Source: CAYLNK01 sp964384675
GTDB taxonomy: Bacteria; Acidobacteriota; Thermoanaerobaculia; UBA5066
Direction: 5' to 3'
Assembly (NCBI GenBank): GCA_964384675.1
Contig: CAYLNK010000001.1
Location: 8,415 to 72,414 of the forward strand
DNA length: 64,000 nt
Part shown: positions 25,727-33,626 of the stretch, piece after piece
Numbering within the stretch: the stretch's first letter is position 1
Layout of the letters: each line of letters starts with the position of its first letter
The notes under the pieces: model-generated
Told to the model about the DNA's origin: nothing
What the model saw: the letters and a program-made list of their open reading frames with translations, nothing else
Database searches by the model: none
Made by a program: the position numbers and the translations under genes

Positions 25727-27738
25727 GTCCGCCTCCAGCGGGGTCGGGCGAGCCGCACCACCGCGCCCGCCAGGAGGGCCGCGGGCAGGAAGCCGTTGAC
25801 CGCGATCCAGGCTCCGTGCGCGGGGTCGAGGTAGCGGAAGTAGGTCTGGAACGCGTAGAGAGAGACCGTCTCGGTGGAGCCGCCCGGGCCGCCGCCGGTC
25901 ATCACGTAGACGATGTCGAAGGCGCCGTACGCCTGGACCGCGCGGAAGAGCGCCGCCGCCAGGATCGACGGCGAAAGGAGCGGCAGGACGACGTGCCAAA
26001 AGCGCGGCCATGCGCCGAGCCCGTCCATCCGCGCGGCCTCCAGCACCTCGCCCGGGATCCCCTGCAGGCCGGCGAGGATGATCAGCGCGACGAATGGCGT
26101 TGTCTTCCAGACGTCGGCCACCACGAGGGCCGCCATCGCGGTGCCGGGCGAGCTCAGCCAGGCGATGGGCCGCGAAACGAGACCGAGGCGTCCGAGGAGG
26201 TCGTTCGCCACGCCGAAGGAATCGTTGAAGATCCAGGCCCACGCCAGGGCCATCACCGCGGTGGGGAGCGCCCAGGGCAGCAGCGTGAGGGCCCGTACGA
26301 GTCCCCGGCCGCGGAAGCGAAGGTGGAGGAGCAGCGCGATCCCGAGGCCGAGGAGCGTCTCGAGCCCCACCGACGCCGTCGTGAAGAGCGCGGTGTTCCG
26401 GAGCGACGAGAGGAACCGCCCGTCGCGCCACGGCCGGAGGGCTCCGCTCTCGGCCCCGCCCGGCGCCAGGAGGAGACGCGTCTCCCGGGCCGCGGCGCCG
26501 AGGGCCTCGGACGGGGTCGCGAGACCCGCGAGGGCGGCGCTCAGGTGTCGCTGGAGGATGTCCGACGCCATCGCGTAACGGGGGATCACGGGGCGCGCCA
26601 GCGCCGCCTCGTGGATCCGCAGAAGCTCGGGAAGGAACGGATTCGCGGCGAGGAGCGTCGGGTCGCGGTACGCCTCGGCGAGCGCGGGGGCGTAGCCCGT
26701 CTCGCGACAGAGAGCCCGCTGGCCGGGGAGCGACACCACGTGACGGATGAAGTCCATCGCGAGCCGGGGGTGACGGCTGAAGCGTGAGACGCCGAGGCCC
26801 CAGCCGCCGAGAGTCCCCGCGCTCTCGCCTCCCGGCGTGTGCACCATCGGGACGACCCCGACCTTGCCGGCCACCGGCGAACCGGGCGCCTGGGCGAGGC
26901 GCCAGACGTACGGCCAGTTGCGCAGGAAGACCGCGCGGCCGTCCTGGAAGAGCCGCCGGCTCTCGTCCTCCTTGTAGGCGGTCACACCGGGCGGGCTGAT
27001 CGGGTCCTGCCCGGAGCGGCACCTGCGGAGGAACTCGAGCGCCTGGGTGGCCTCCTTCCGGTCGAGGCCGACCTCCAGCGTGTCGGGGTTGACCCAGAAG
27101 CCTCCGAAGCCGCGCAGGACCTCCTGGTAGTCGCACACCAGCCCCTCGTACTGGCTTCCTTGCCACACGAAGCCCCAGAGCGCGGGTGGCTTCTGGAGGG
27201 CGCGCGCGGCCCGCTCGAGGTCGTCGAACGTGAGCGGCGGGGGGAGCCCGGCGGTCTCCAGGAGGTCTCGGCGATAGAAGAGCACGCCGACGTCGGTGCG
27301 CACCGGGATGCGGTACAGGTGCCCGCGATAGCGGCCCGCGTCCACCGCCGCGGGCAGGAGCCTCGCGAGGTCGCCGGCGGGGAAATCCGCCTCCAGCGGG
27401 AGCAGCCACCGCGCGAACTTGGGCGTCCACGTCACGTCCATGTAGACGAGGTCGAGGGACTCGTCGCCCGCCACGAGCGAGGACGTGTAGAGGTTCTCGC
27501 GCAGGTCCGTGGCGTTCGGACCCTCCACGACGTCCACCGCGACACCGGGACGCGACGCCTCGAAGTCCTTCGCGATCCGGACCCAGACGTCCCGGTCGCT
27601 CGCGAGGACCAGGAACGAGAGGCGGCGCGTCTCGCCGGGCGGCCCGTCCGCGCGGACGGGGAGGGCCGCTGCCACGATTGCCGCGGCGGCCAGGAGACGC
27701 GTCGCGAGTCGGCGAACGGTCGTGGCGCCGGGCGTCAT
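25723..27738 (-). CDS. Fusion of sugar-binding protein and MalF-type permease
   Basis: 671 residues. Residues 1-30 look like a signal peptide (LLAAAAIVAAALPVRADG). About 35-430 is a family 1 extracellular solute-binding protein with the usual IAKDFEASRPGVAVDVV opening, DLVYMDVTWTP and GGWGLGVSRFSRH. About 440-671 is a six-helix permease beginning LSSLRNTALFTTASVGLETLLG, with the EAA loop EAARMDGLGAWPRFWHVVLPL at about 565. In classical CUT1 systems these are separate genes. With the binding protein outside, the first permease helix can tether it, so the topology is consistent. The ATG has no Shine-Dalgarno; it follows mscS by 9 bases. The reading frame continues without interruption through the junction, so this is a true fusion in this sequence. 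Confidence 0.9.
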   Translation of the reverse strand: MTPGATTVRRLATRLLAAAAIVAAALPVRADGPPGETRRLSFLVLASDRDVWVRIAKDFEASRPGVAVDVVEGPNATDLRENLYTSSLVAGDESLDLVYMDVTWTPKFARWLLPLEADFPAGDLARLLPAAVDAGRYRGHLYRIPVRTDVGVLFYRRDLLETAGLPPPLTFDDLERAARALQKPPALWGFVWQGSQYEGLVCDYQEVLRGFGGFWVNPDTLEVGLDRKEATQALEFLRRCRSGQDPISPPGVTAYKEDESRRLFQDGRAVFLRNWPYVWRLAQAPGSPVAGKVGVVPMVHTPGGESAGTLGGWGLGVSRFSRHPRLAMDFIRHVVSLPGQRALCRETGYAPALAEAYRDPTLLAANPFLPELLRIHEAALARPVIPRYAMASDILQRHLSAALAGLATPSEALGAAARETRLLLAPGGAESGALRPWRDGRFLSSLRNTALFTTASVGLETLLGLGIALLLHLRFRGRGLVRALTLLPWALPTAVMALAWAWIFNDSFGVANDLLGRLGLVSRPIAWLSSPGTAMAALVVADVWKTTPFVALIILAGLQGIPGEVLEAARMDGLGAWPRFWHVVLPLLSPSILAAALFRAVQAYGAFDIVYVMTGGGPGGSTETVSLYAFQTYFRYLDPAHGAWIAVNGFLPAALLAGAVVRLARPRWRRT

Positions 27739-27747
27739 GGCGCAACC

Positions 27748-29361
27748 CTACACGGCGGTCCCGGCAGCCGGCACCAGGTGGATCGTCCGGGTCGGGAACG
27801 CGAACGAGCTGCCCTCCGACTCCACGATCGCCATCAGCTCGAGGAGCATCGCCTGGCGGATCCCCAGGAACTCCCCCCAATCGGTCGTGAGGAACCAGGC
27901 CATGACGAGGACGTTCAGCGAGGAGTCGCCGAACCCCTGGAACGCCACGGTCACCGAATCGGGCCAGATCTTGGGGTGCTCGCGCAGCGCCGATTCGATC
28001 CGGGCGAGGATCCGGCGCATCTGGTCGGAGCTGGTGTCGTAGGTCAGGCCGATGTCCACCGCCAGCCGCAGCCGGTCGCGCTCGGCGAACGACTCGATGC
28101 GCTGCTCGGCGAGCCGTCCGTTCGGGATGGAGACGAGCGTGCGGTCCAGGGTGCGGATCCGCGACGACCGCAGGCCGATCCGTTCCACGACCCCGAAGAC
28201 GTCTTCGACCTTCACGAGGTCTCCCTCGCGGAATGGCTGGTCGACCCCGATGGAGACGGAGCCGAAGAGGTGCTCCACCGTCTTCTGCGCCGCCAGCGCG
28301 AGGGCGAGGCCGCCGATTCCGAGCCCGGCGAGGAGGCTCGCCACCGGATAGCCCAGGGTCGCGAGGGCCGAAACGACGGCGAGCGCCGAGAGCAGGACCT
28401 TGGCGATCCGGGTCGAGAGAGGCACGAGCCCGCGGACCGAGGGCCGCTGCGCGGCCCACGTCGAGCCGGTGACCGCCTGGCCGGTGAGGTCCACCGTACG
28501 GAGCGCGGCCCAGAAGACCACGAGGAGGAGGCCGGAGACGCGGAGGCTCCCGACGAAACGCTGTGCCGGGGCGTAGAGCGAAAGGGCGGCGAGCGGAAAC
28601 GGAACGACGACGAGGCTCCAGGCGAGCGCCAGGGGGCGCCCCAGGCGTGCGAGGAGCGTGTCGTCGAGCGTCGACTCGGACCGCGCGGCCATGCGCCCGA
28701 GCAGCGTGGTCGTGACTCTCCCGAGCGGCAGTCCGGCGCCGTAGCTCAGGAGGAGGACGAGCGGGAGCGCGAGCCACTGCCACCACAGGAGCTCGCCCGG
28801 GCCCGGCCTGAGGAGCGGCGCCGGGAGGTGCTCGAGCACCCACCGGTTCCCCACGGCGCCGTACTGGACGTCGATCCGGCCGACGGTGGCACGCGTGAAG
28901 AGCCAGCGGGCTCCGTCCGGTCCCGAGCGCCTCACGAGCCTCACGGGCTGACGGACCCCGCCGGCGAAGGGGAGCGTGGTCAGCTCCTCGACGCCCGCCG
29001 GCAGCCCGTCGTCTTCTCGGCCCTCCGGGAGCGCCGAGAGGTCGTCGGGCTCGAGCCACACGTGGGCGTCCAGAACCGCTTTCAGCCGGCGCGCCAGCTC
29101 GGGGCCCCGGGACACGTCCGCCGCGGGAAGCTCGAGGTATCGGGCCGCCTCCTCCCACCGTCCCGCCCGCGCCAGCTCGAGATACGAGATCACGGCGGCA
29201 CGCGGGGAATCGGGCGAAGGGCGGTCCGCGGGCTCGGTCGCGGCTGGCGTGGGCTCGGGAGGACCTGCCGCCCGGAGGGGCGGCCCGAGGATCACGGCGA
29301 GCGCCAGGACGCTCGCGACGCGCACGCGGCCATGGCGGGGGAGCCGAACGGGGGGCGTCAT
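27748..29361 (-). CDS. MscS-family mechanosensitive channel with periplasmic N-terminal domain
   Basis: 537 residues. A signal-like segment (about 1-31) precedes a soluble domain (about 50-190), then membrane helices from about 195. The pore helix and beta domain of MscS are at about 345-430: LGIGGLALALAAQKTVEHLFGS, then VDQPFREGDLVKVEDVFGVVERIGLRSSRIRTLDRTLVSIPNGRL. Such channels open under membrane tension during hypo-osmotic shock and release small solutes. The ATG at 29361 is 6 bases from a TAAGGT -10 element, so the transcript is probably leaderless, and the operator palindrome overlaps the -35. It heads an apparent operon with the sugar importer. Confidence 0.93.
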   Translation of the reverse strand: MTPPVRLPRHGRVRVASVLALAVILGPPLRAAGPPEPTPAATEPADRPSPDSPRAAVISYLELARAGRWEEAARYLELPAADVSRGPELARRLKAVLDAHVWLEPDDLSALPEGREDDGLPAGVEELTTLPFAGGVRQPVRLVRRSGPDGARWLFTRATVGRIDVQYGAVGNRWVLEHLPAPLLRPGPGELLWWQWLALPLVLLLSYGAGLPLGRVTTTLLGRMAARSESTLDDTLLARLGRPLALAWSLVVVPFPLAALSLYAPAQRFVGSLRVSGLLLVVFWAALRTVDLTGQAVTGSTWAAQRPSVRGLVPLSTRIAKVLLSALAVVSALATLGYPVASLLAGLGIGGLALALAAQKTVEHLFGSVSIGVDQPFREGDLVKVEDVFGVVERIGLRSSRIRTLDRTLVSIPNGRLAEQRIESFAERDRLRLAVDIGLTYDTSSDQMRRILARIESALREHPKIWPDSVTVAFQGFGDSSLNVLVMAWFLTTDWGEFLGIRQAMLLELMAIVESEGSSFAFPTRTIHLVPAAGTAV

Positions 29362-29367
29362 CGCCCC

Positions 29368-29396
29368 ACCTTAGCGCGACCTTCGTTTGACCTCAA
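29368..29396 (-). promoter_or_regulatory. Promoter of the mscS-importer operon
   Basis: On the minus strand: -35 TTGAGG (29396-29391), 17-base spacer, -10 TAAGGT (29373-29368), then 6 bases to the mscS ATG. The -35 is embedded in operator copy 2, the same geometry as in the sucrose promoter. Confidence 0.65.
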
Positions 29397-29398
29397 AC
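29385..29398. promoter_or_regulatory. Operator palindrome, copy 2 (mscS-importer operon)
   Basis: GTTTGACCTCAAAC is a perfect 14-bp palindrome with a CC/GG centre, identical in its 12-base core to copy 1. It lies in the 67-base space between the marR stop and the mscS start. Confidence 0.78.
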
Positions 29399-29428
29399 CA
29401 TCACCGGCTCGGCTTCGCGACCGGCACC

Positions 29429-29974
29429 TCAGCCCGCGCCGGAGCCCTTCTCGTCGCGACGCTTTCCGGCGTCCCTCCGAAGCCCCCGTTCCAGGGACCC
29501 GGCGAGCGACGCCAGCACCTCGCTCGTGACGGCGATACTCTCGGCGGGAATACGGGCGAGGGCGCTCTCGACGGCCGCCTCGATCGTTCCGGCCGAGCGC
29601 CTGTCCACCGCACGCCCCTTGGCGGTCAAGCTGAAGAGCGCCAGGCGGCCATCCCGGGGATCGCCCTTTCGCTCGACGAAACCGCCCTTCTCCAGGCGCG
29701 CGAGGACCCCGCTGAGCGTGCTGGGGTGAAGGAGGATGGTCCGGGCGAGCCGCCCGGCCGGGATCCCCGGGAAGCTCCCGATGATCCGGATGGCCAGCCG
29801 CTGCGGCCCGGTGACGCCGACGGAGCGCAGCATCCGTTTGGAGCTTCGTTGCAGGCCGTGGTCGAGCGCCCACAGCAGCCGCAGGAACTCGAGGGCGCTC
29901 CCGAGCGGCGGGACGTCCCGCTCCGCGGCGGACGTCCGCCGGCGTGCGCCTGGGGGGGACTTCAGGGACGACAT
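29429..29974 (-). CDS. MarR-family transcriptional regulator
   Basis: 181 residues. The winged helix-turn-helix is at about 55-120: GPQRLAIRIIGSFPGIPAGRLAR, recognition helix LHPSTLSGVLARLEKGGFVERK, wing GDPRDGRLALFSLT. Flanking helices would form the dimer. MarR proteins bind short palindromes and are usually repressors released by a ligand or modification. The gene overlaps the end of the GT39-like gene by 13 bases and is likely translated from the same transcript. The palindrome TTTGANNTCAAA is present before that operon (copy 3), right after this gene (copy 2, before mscS) and before the sucrose genes (copy 1). I infer this protein is the regulator; nothing in the sequence proves binding. 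Confidence 0.88.
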   Translation of the reverse strand: MSSLKSPPGARRRTSAAERDVPPLGSALEFLRLLWALDHGLQRSSKRMLRSVGVTGPQRLAIRIIGSFPGIPAGRLARTILLHPSTLSGVLARLEKGGFVERKGDPRDGRLALFSLTAKGRAVDRRSAGTIEAAVESALARIPAESIAVTSEVLASLAGSLERGLRRDAGKRRDEKGSGAG

Positions 29975-32097
29975 GGCGCGAGGATTTTTGCACGCCGGAT
30001 CGAGCTCGTTGCCCTGAGGGCGACCCCGGCGATTCCCGCTGCGACGGCCCACCAGCCGGGGAGGCTGAGCGGATCTCGAGGGGGCGCTGGCGGAGCGATC
30101 CGCCGCGGCAGACGCTCGAACACCACGAGCGCAGGAGGCTGCCCAACCTCTCCCAGCGGCCGGCCAACGCCGCCGGGGAAACGTCCCTCGAGGACGGGAA
30201 GCAGGTCCCTCTCGTCGTACAGCAGGACCGCGGCCGGCGGCGTGAGATCCAGGCGCCCGCTCAGGACGTCCTGGCGGGTCGCGTCGCGGCCGTTCTGGTC
30301 CGCCCCGAAGAAGCGGAACGGATGCTCGCTCCAGCGGAACTCGTGGCTCACGAGGTAGACCCGAGAGCCGGAGGGGAGAGCATCGACGTATCGCGCTCCC
30401 CGGGCGCGGGGACCTTCGCCGCTGCTGGCGAACCCGACGTAGACCTCCCAGTTCTGGATTCCGAGCGGGACCAGACCTGCGACCAGGGCCGCGACGCCGA
30501 GCCGCCGTGAGCTCGGGCCGTCGGGCAGGAGACCGGACACGGCCTGAACCGCCCCCAGCGCCGCGAGGAGAGACACCGCCGGAAGGGCGATGTTCAGGTG
30601 CGGCCAGTACGGCGGATCGGCCGTGAGGACGCCTCCCAGGAAGAGCGTCAGAAAGACCCACAGGACGGCGACCGCGCGCGACAAGTTCCTCGGCCGGGCC
30701 AGGGCGAAGCCGGTTCCGAGGACGAGGAAGATCGAGGCCGGCGCACTGACCATCGGACGTCGCAGGCTGAAGTGGGGGCTTCCGTCGCCGAACAGGTGGA
30801 ACGTCAGGAAGGTGTCGCGCGCCTGGTAGAGGAGGACCTCTAGGACGCTGCCCGCCTCGTACTTCGCCATCGTGTGCGAGAGGACGTACGGGTTCCAGAT
30901 CGCGACCTCGGTGCCGCGCCCGGCGAAGGATGCGAAATCGGTGGCCGGGATCGCGATCTTGGGACCGAAGACGACCAGCGTCGTCGTCGCGAGAAGCGTC
31001 CAGCCGCGCCAGGCCCGCCTGAACCCGCCCCGGTCGAAGAGCGCCTGCCAGAGGGCGGTGGCGGCGACCAGTACCGGCCCGACCCGGCTGGAGTCGTAGT
31101 TGAACAGTCCGAACGACAGAACGGCTCCCGAGAGCGCGAACGCGAGCGGCGCCCCGGTCCTGAGCCCCGCGATGAGGAGCACCAGCGCGAGCGTGAGGCA
31201 CAGCGTGGCGATCGGCCCGAACAGCGTACGGCTGAAGTGGATGTGGGTGTAGCTGATGGCGAGCAGCCCGGATGCGACGAGCCCTTCGGCTCGCCCGAAC
31301 AGGGCCCGGCCGAGGAGGTACAGGATGGGGATGGTCGCGGTCCCGGCGAGCACCGAAGGCATGACGAGCCCGTAATAGTCCCGACCGAACAGGCGCATGC
31401 CGAGCGCGATCACCTGGTGCATGGAGGCGGGGTGCTGCGAGGCGGCCAGGCCCAGCCACCGGCCGGGCTCCGTCGCCATCATCTCGAGCGTGACGTTCCC
31501 CATCAGGGCGATGTCGGGATGGACATGCGCCGGCAGGTCGGCGACGTCGTGGCAGCGGAGCCAGAAGCCCGCGAGCGTGACGACGGAGACGAGGCCCCAC
31601 TCCCACGCCGGATGGCCCACGACCCCGAGGAAGCGCCGGTCTCTCAGGGCGATAGGGAGCAGGAGCAGGACGATCGCCGCCAGCCAGAGCCACCTCACTC
31701 CGGGTGACTCGCCGGAGCGGACGAAGAGCGTGACGGAGCTGGCGTAGCAAAGCCCCGAGGCCGCGAGCGCCGCCGCGATGGCGGGGCTCCGCGCGCCGCA
31801 GATCGCCTGCGTCGGGACAGTCAGCGAGCCGATCGTCCCGTGCGCCTGAAACGCTCTGGTGGCCGCGGCGACTCCGGCCAGGAGAAGGAGAGAGGCCGCC
31901 GTGTAGCGGGGCGGCCAGTCCCAGGTCTGGGTGTCCCGGTTCCGGGTCAGGAGCTCGCCCGTGAACAGGTACTGGGCCACGAACGCGAGCGCCAGGGCGA
32001 CCCCGATGAGCAACGGCCGCCGCCGGTCGGGGCCCGGCCCCACGGCAGCCAGGATGTTGCCCGGTGCGAAGACCGTCGCCTCGTCGCTGCTCCGCAC
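29962..32097 (-). CDS. GT39/ArnT-like membrane glycosyltransferase
   Basis: 711 residues with about a dozen hydrophobic segments spread through residues 25-500, followed by a soluble C-terminal region and one last hydrophobic helix (about 690). An acidic residue in the first large external loop (PAHVHPDIALMGN, about 185) fits the catalytic Asp of the PMT/ArnT/GT-C fold, and SYTHIHFSRTLFGP resembles the family's second conserved loop. These enzymes move sugars from lipid carriers to proteins or lipids at the periplasmic face. The acceptor is unknown. The GTG at 32097 lacks a Shine-Dalgarno. The gene shares its transcript with marR and has operator copy 3 at its promoter, so an envelope change under osmotic stress is conceivable (inference). 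Confidence 0.72.
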   Translation of the reverse strand: MRSSDEATVFAPGNILAAVGPGPDRRRPLLIGVALALAFVAQYLFTGELLTRNRDTQTWDWPPRYTAASLLLLAGVAAATRAFQAHGTIGSLTVPTQAICGARSPAIAAALAASGLCYASSVTLFVRSGESPGVRWLWLAAIVLLLLPIALRDRRFLGVVGHPAWEWGLVSVVTLAGFWLRCHDVADLPAHVHPDIALMGNVTLEMMATEPGRWLGLAASQHPASMHQVIALGMRLFGRDYYGLVMPSVLAGTATIPILYLLGRALFGRAEGLVASGLLAISYTHIHFSRTLFGPIATLCLTLALVLLIAGLRTGAPLAFALSGAVLSFGLFNYDSSRVGPVLVAATALWQALFDRGGFRRAWRGWTLLATTTLVVFGPKIAIPATDFASFAGRGTEVAIWNPYVLSHTMAKYEAGSVLEVLLYQARDTFLTFHLFGDGSPHFSLRRPMVSAPASIFLVLGTGFALARPRNLSRAVAVLWVFLTLFLGGVLTADPPYWPHLNIALPAVSLLAALGAVQAVSGLLPDGPSSRRLGVAALVAGLVPLGIQNWEVYVGFASSGEGPRARGARYVDALPSGSRVYLVSHEFRWSEHPFRFFGADQNGRDATRQDVLSGRLDLTPPAAVLLYDERDLLPVLEGRFPGGVGRPLGEVGQPPALVVFERLPRRIAPPAPPRDPLSLPGWWAVAAGIAGVALRATSSIRRAKILAPCRP

Positions 32098-32103
32098 GCC
32101 GGG

Positions 32104-32235
32104 TCAGCTGGCCGTCACGTGGAATTGGCCGCGCCGTCTCAGATGACCCCTGCGGGACGCGGTGCGACGCTCGCCCGCTGCCAGGAGCGGAGCGAACCGG
32201 GCCGGAGCGAAGGGAGCCGTCACCGGGTATGGCAC
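32104..32235 (-). CDS. Possible 43-codon leader open frame before the GT39-like gene
   Basis: On the minus strand GTG at 32235 opens a 43-codon frame that stops (TGA) 6 bases before the GT39 GTG and is in the same frame. AGGAG lies 11 bases before this GTG, right after the predicted transcription start. The peptide is Arg/Ala/Pro-rich with no clear motif. It may be a coupled leader, or ordinary leader RNA. Confidence 0.2.
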   Translation of the reverse strand: MPYPVTAPFAPARFAPLLAAGERRTASRRGHLRRRGQFHVTAS

Positions 32236-32259
32236 GTTCTCGATCTCTCCTGGCGCGCG

Positions 32260-32287
32260 ATCGTAGGCGCATTTCGTTTGATGTCAA
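32260..32287 (-). promoter_or_regulatory. Promoter of the GT39-marR operon
   Basis: On the minus strand: -35 TTGACA (consensus; 32287-32282), 16-base spacer, -10 TACGAT (32265-32260). The -35 lies within operator copy 3. This is the best promoter match seen in the window. Confidence 0.65.
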
Positions 32288-32289
32288 AC
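32276..32289. promoter_or_regulatory. Operator palindrome, copy 3 (GT39-marR / gpgS-like divergent region)
   Basis: GTTTGATGTCAAAC keeps the perfect 6-bp arms GTTTGA/TCAAAC but has a different centre (TG instead of CC). It lies in the 281-bp divergent region, 90 bases before the gpgS-like ATG, and overlaps the marR-operon -35. Confidence 0.75.
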
Positions 32290-32378
32290 TATCGAAGGTC
32301 CTCTGCGGTCCGGTCCGGTCGCGGCGCGCGGTTCCGAACGGGATTCGCCCGGTCGCCCGGGCCGGGCCACAATCAGGC

Positions 32379-33599
32379 ATGAGCGATTTCGCGCAGAACG
32401 GCATCGTCACCACGCTCACCCGGCTCGGGAACCGACCGCTCGTGGAGCTGGAGGACGCGCTCGTTCGCCACACCCGGCGCAACCGGGCCGCGCTCCTGAT
32501 CCCCTGTCTCGTGTCGGAGCTCGACCGTCCGGCGCTCGCTCGCATTTGCGACGAGATCTCCCGGGCGCCGTACCTCGACACGGTCCTGATCTCCCTCGAC
32601 CGGGCCGACGAGGCGGGCTACCGGCGTGCCCTGGACTACTTCCGGGCGGTCAAGCGGCGGACCGTCGTCCTGTGGAACGACGGTCCCGGGGTGACGACGC
32701 TGGTCGAGAAGCTGGCGCGAGCGGACCTCCAGCTCGGCGAGCGGGGAAAGGGCCGGGCCTGCTGGATGGCGTTCGGGTACCTCCTGGCGCAAGGGAACAT
32801 CGAGTCCATCGCGCTCCACGACGCGGATGTCCTCGACTACGACCGCGCGACCCTGGCGCGGCTCCTCCTGCCCGTGGCCGATCCGCTCCTGACCTTCGAC
32901 TTCTGCAAGGGCTACTACGCGCGGTTCACGGACCGCCTGAACGGCCGGGTCTCGCGTCTCTTCGTCGGACCGGTGCTCGGCGCGTTCCGGGCGCTCCTGG
33001 GGACCAATCCGTACATCGAGTTCCTCTCCTCGTTCCGCTACCCTCTGGCGGGCGAGTTCGCGCTCTCGGCCGACCTCGCCCGGCAGGTGAGGGTGCCGGC
33101 GGACTGGGGGCTCGAGATCGGGATGCTCTCCGAGGTTTTCCGGCACCGCTCGGCCCGGCGGATCTGCCAGGCCGACATCGCCGACCGCTACGACCACAAG
33201 CACCAGTCCCTGTCGCAGGACGATCCGGCCGTGGGCCTCCACCGCATGGCGGCCGACATCGCCCAGCACCTGCTGCGAACGCTCGCCGCGGCGGACGTCG
33301 TCCTTTCGGAGGGGGGGCTCAAGTCCCTTCTGGCGTCGTACCAGCGCCGCGCCGAGGACGCGGCCTCGAGCTTCTACGCCCTGGCCAAGGTCAACGGGCT
33401 GGTGTTCCCGAGGCACGAGGAGGAGATGGCCATCTCCACCTTCGCGCGGGCCCTCCGGAGCGGCGTCGAGCAGTTCCAGCTCGATCCTCTCGGAGCGCCG
33501 CTCATCCCGAACTGGGCGCGTGTGCTCTCGGCGGTTCCCGACGCCGGAGACCAGCTCCTCGAAGCGGTCGTCGCCGAGGGAGGCATCCTGAACGGCTGA
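32379..33599 (+). CDS. Glucosyl-3-phosphoglycerate synthase-like glycosyltransferase
   Basis: 406 residues, soluble, GT-A fold. A GxGK-type loop GERGKGRACWM (about 124-134) and the metal/nucleotide motif LHDADVLDYD (about 145-154) fit a retaining NDP-sugar transferase; EFCKGYYAR-like FDFCKGYYARF and SFRYPLAGEFALS are hallmarks I associate with the bacterial GpgS group found in Persephonella-like organisms (memory-based, not searched). GpgS makes glucosyl-3-phosphoglycerate, the precursor of the compatible solute glucosylglycerate. A GpgP/MpgP-type phosphatase is encoded at 35608-36375. The ATG at 32379 lacks a strong ribosome site. Operator copy 3 lies upstream. Alternative: another GT2/GT81 enzyme using a different acceptor. 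Confidence 0.65.
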   Translation: MSDFAQNGIVTTLTRLGNRPLVELEDALVRHTRRNRAALLIPCLVSELDRPALARICDEISRAPYLDTVLISLDRADEAGYRRALDYFRAVKRRTVVLWNDGPGVTTLVEKLARADLQLGERGKGRACWMAFGYLLAQGNIESIALHDADVLDYDRATLARLLLPVADPLLTFDFCKGYYARFTDRLNGRVSRLFVGPVLGAFRALLGTNPYIEFLSSFRYPLAGEFALSADLARQVRVPADWGLEIGMLSEVFRHRSARRICQADIADRYDHKHQSLSQDDPAVGLHRMAADIAQHLLRTLAAADVVLSEGGLKSLLASYQRRAEDAASSFYALAKVNGLVFPRHEEEMAISTFARALRSGVEQFQLDPLGAPLIPNWARVLSAVPDAGDQLLEAVVAEGGILNG

Positions 33600-33626
33600 G
33601 GTCCGAAGCGTCGCGAGGCAAACCGT

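Noticed and set aside
27745..27750. TAGGGT as a promoter -10 of the binding-protein/permease fusion
   Set aside because: The TAG is the mscS stop codon, so the match may be accidental; an operon with mscS explains expression.
26839..29529. Long plus-strand open frame opposite the importer and mscS genes
   Set aside because: Charged low-complexity product without domain signals; the minus-strand genes have full motifs.
32097..32104. In-frame TGA just before the GT39 start read as a selenocysteine codon or sequencing error
   Set aside because: The upstream segment is Arg/Pro-rich with no family similarity, and the membrane domain begins after the GTG, so a separate leader frame or plain leader RNA is simpler.
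29429..32581. Long minus-strand open frame spanning the GT39-like region and entering marR
   Set aside because: Only its last 181 codons (marR) show protein-like composition; the rest is a frame shadow of the GT39-like gene.
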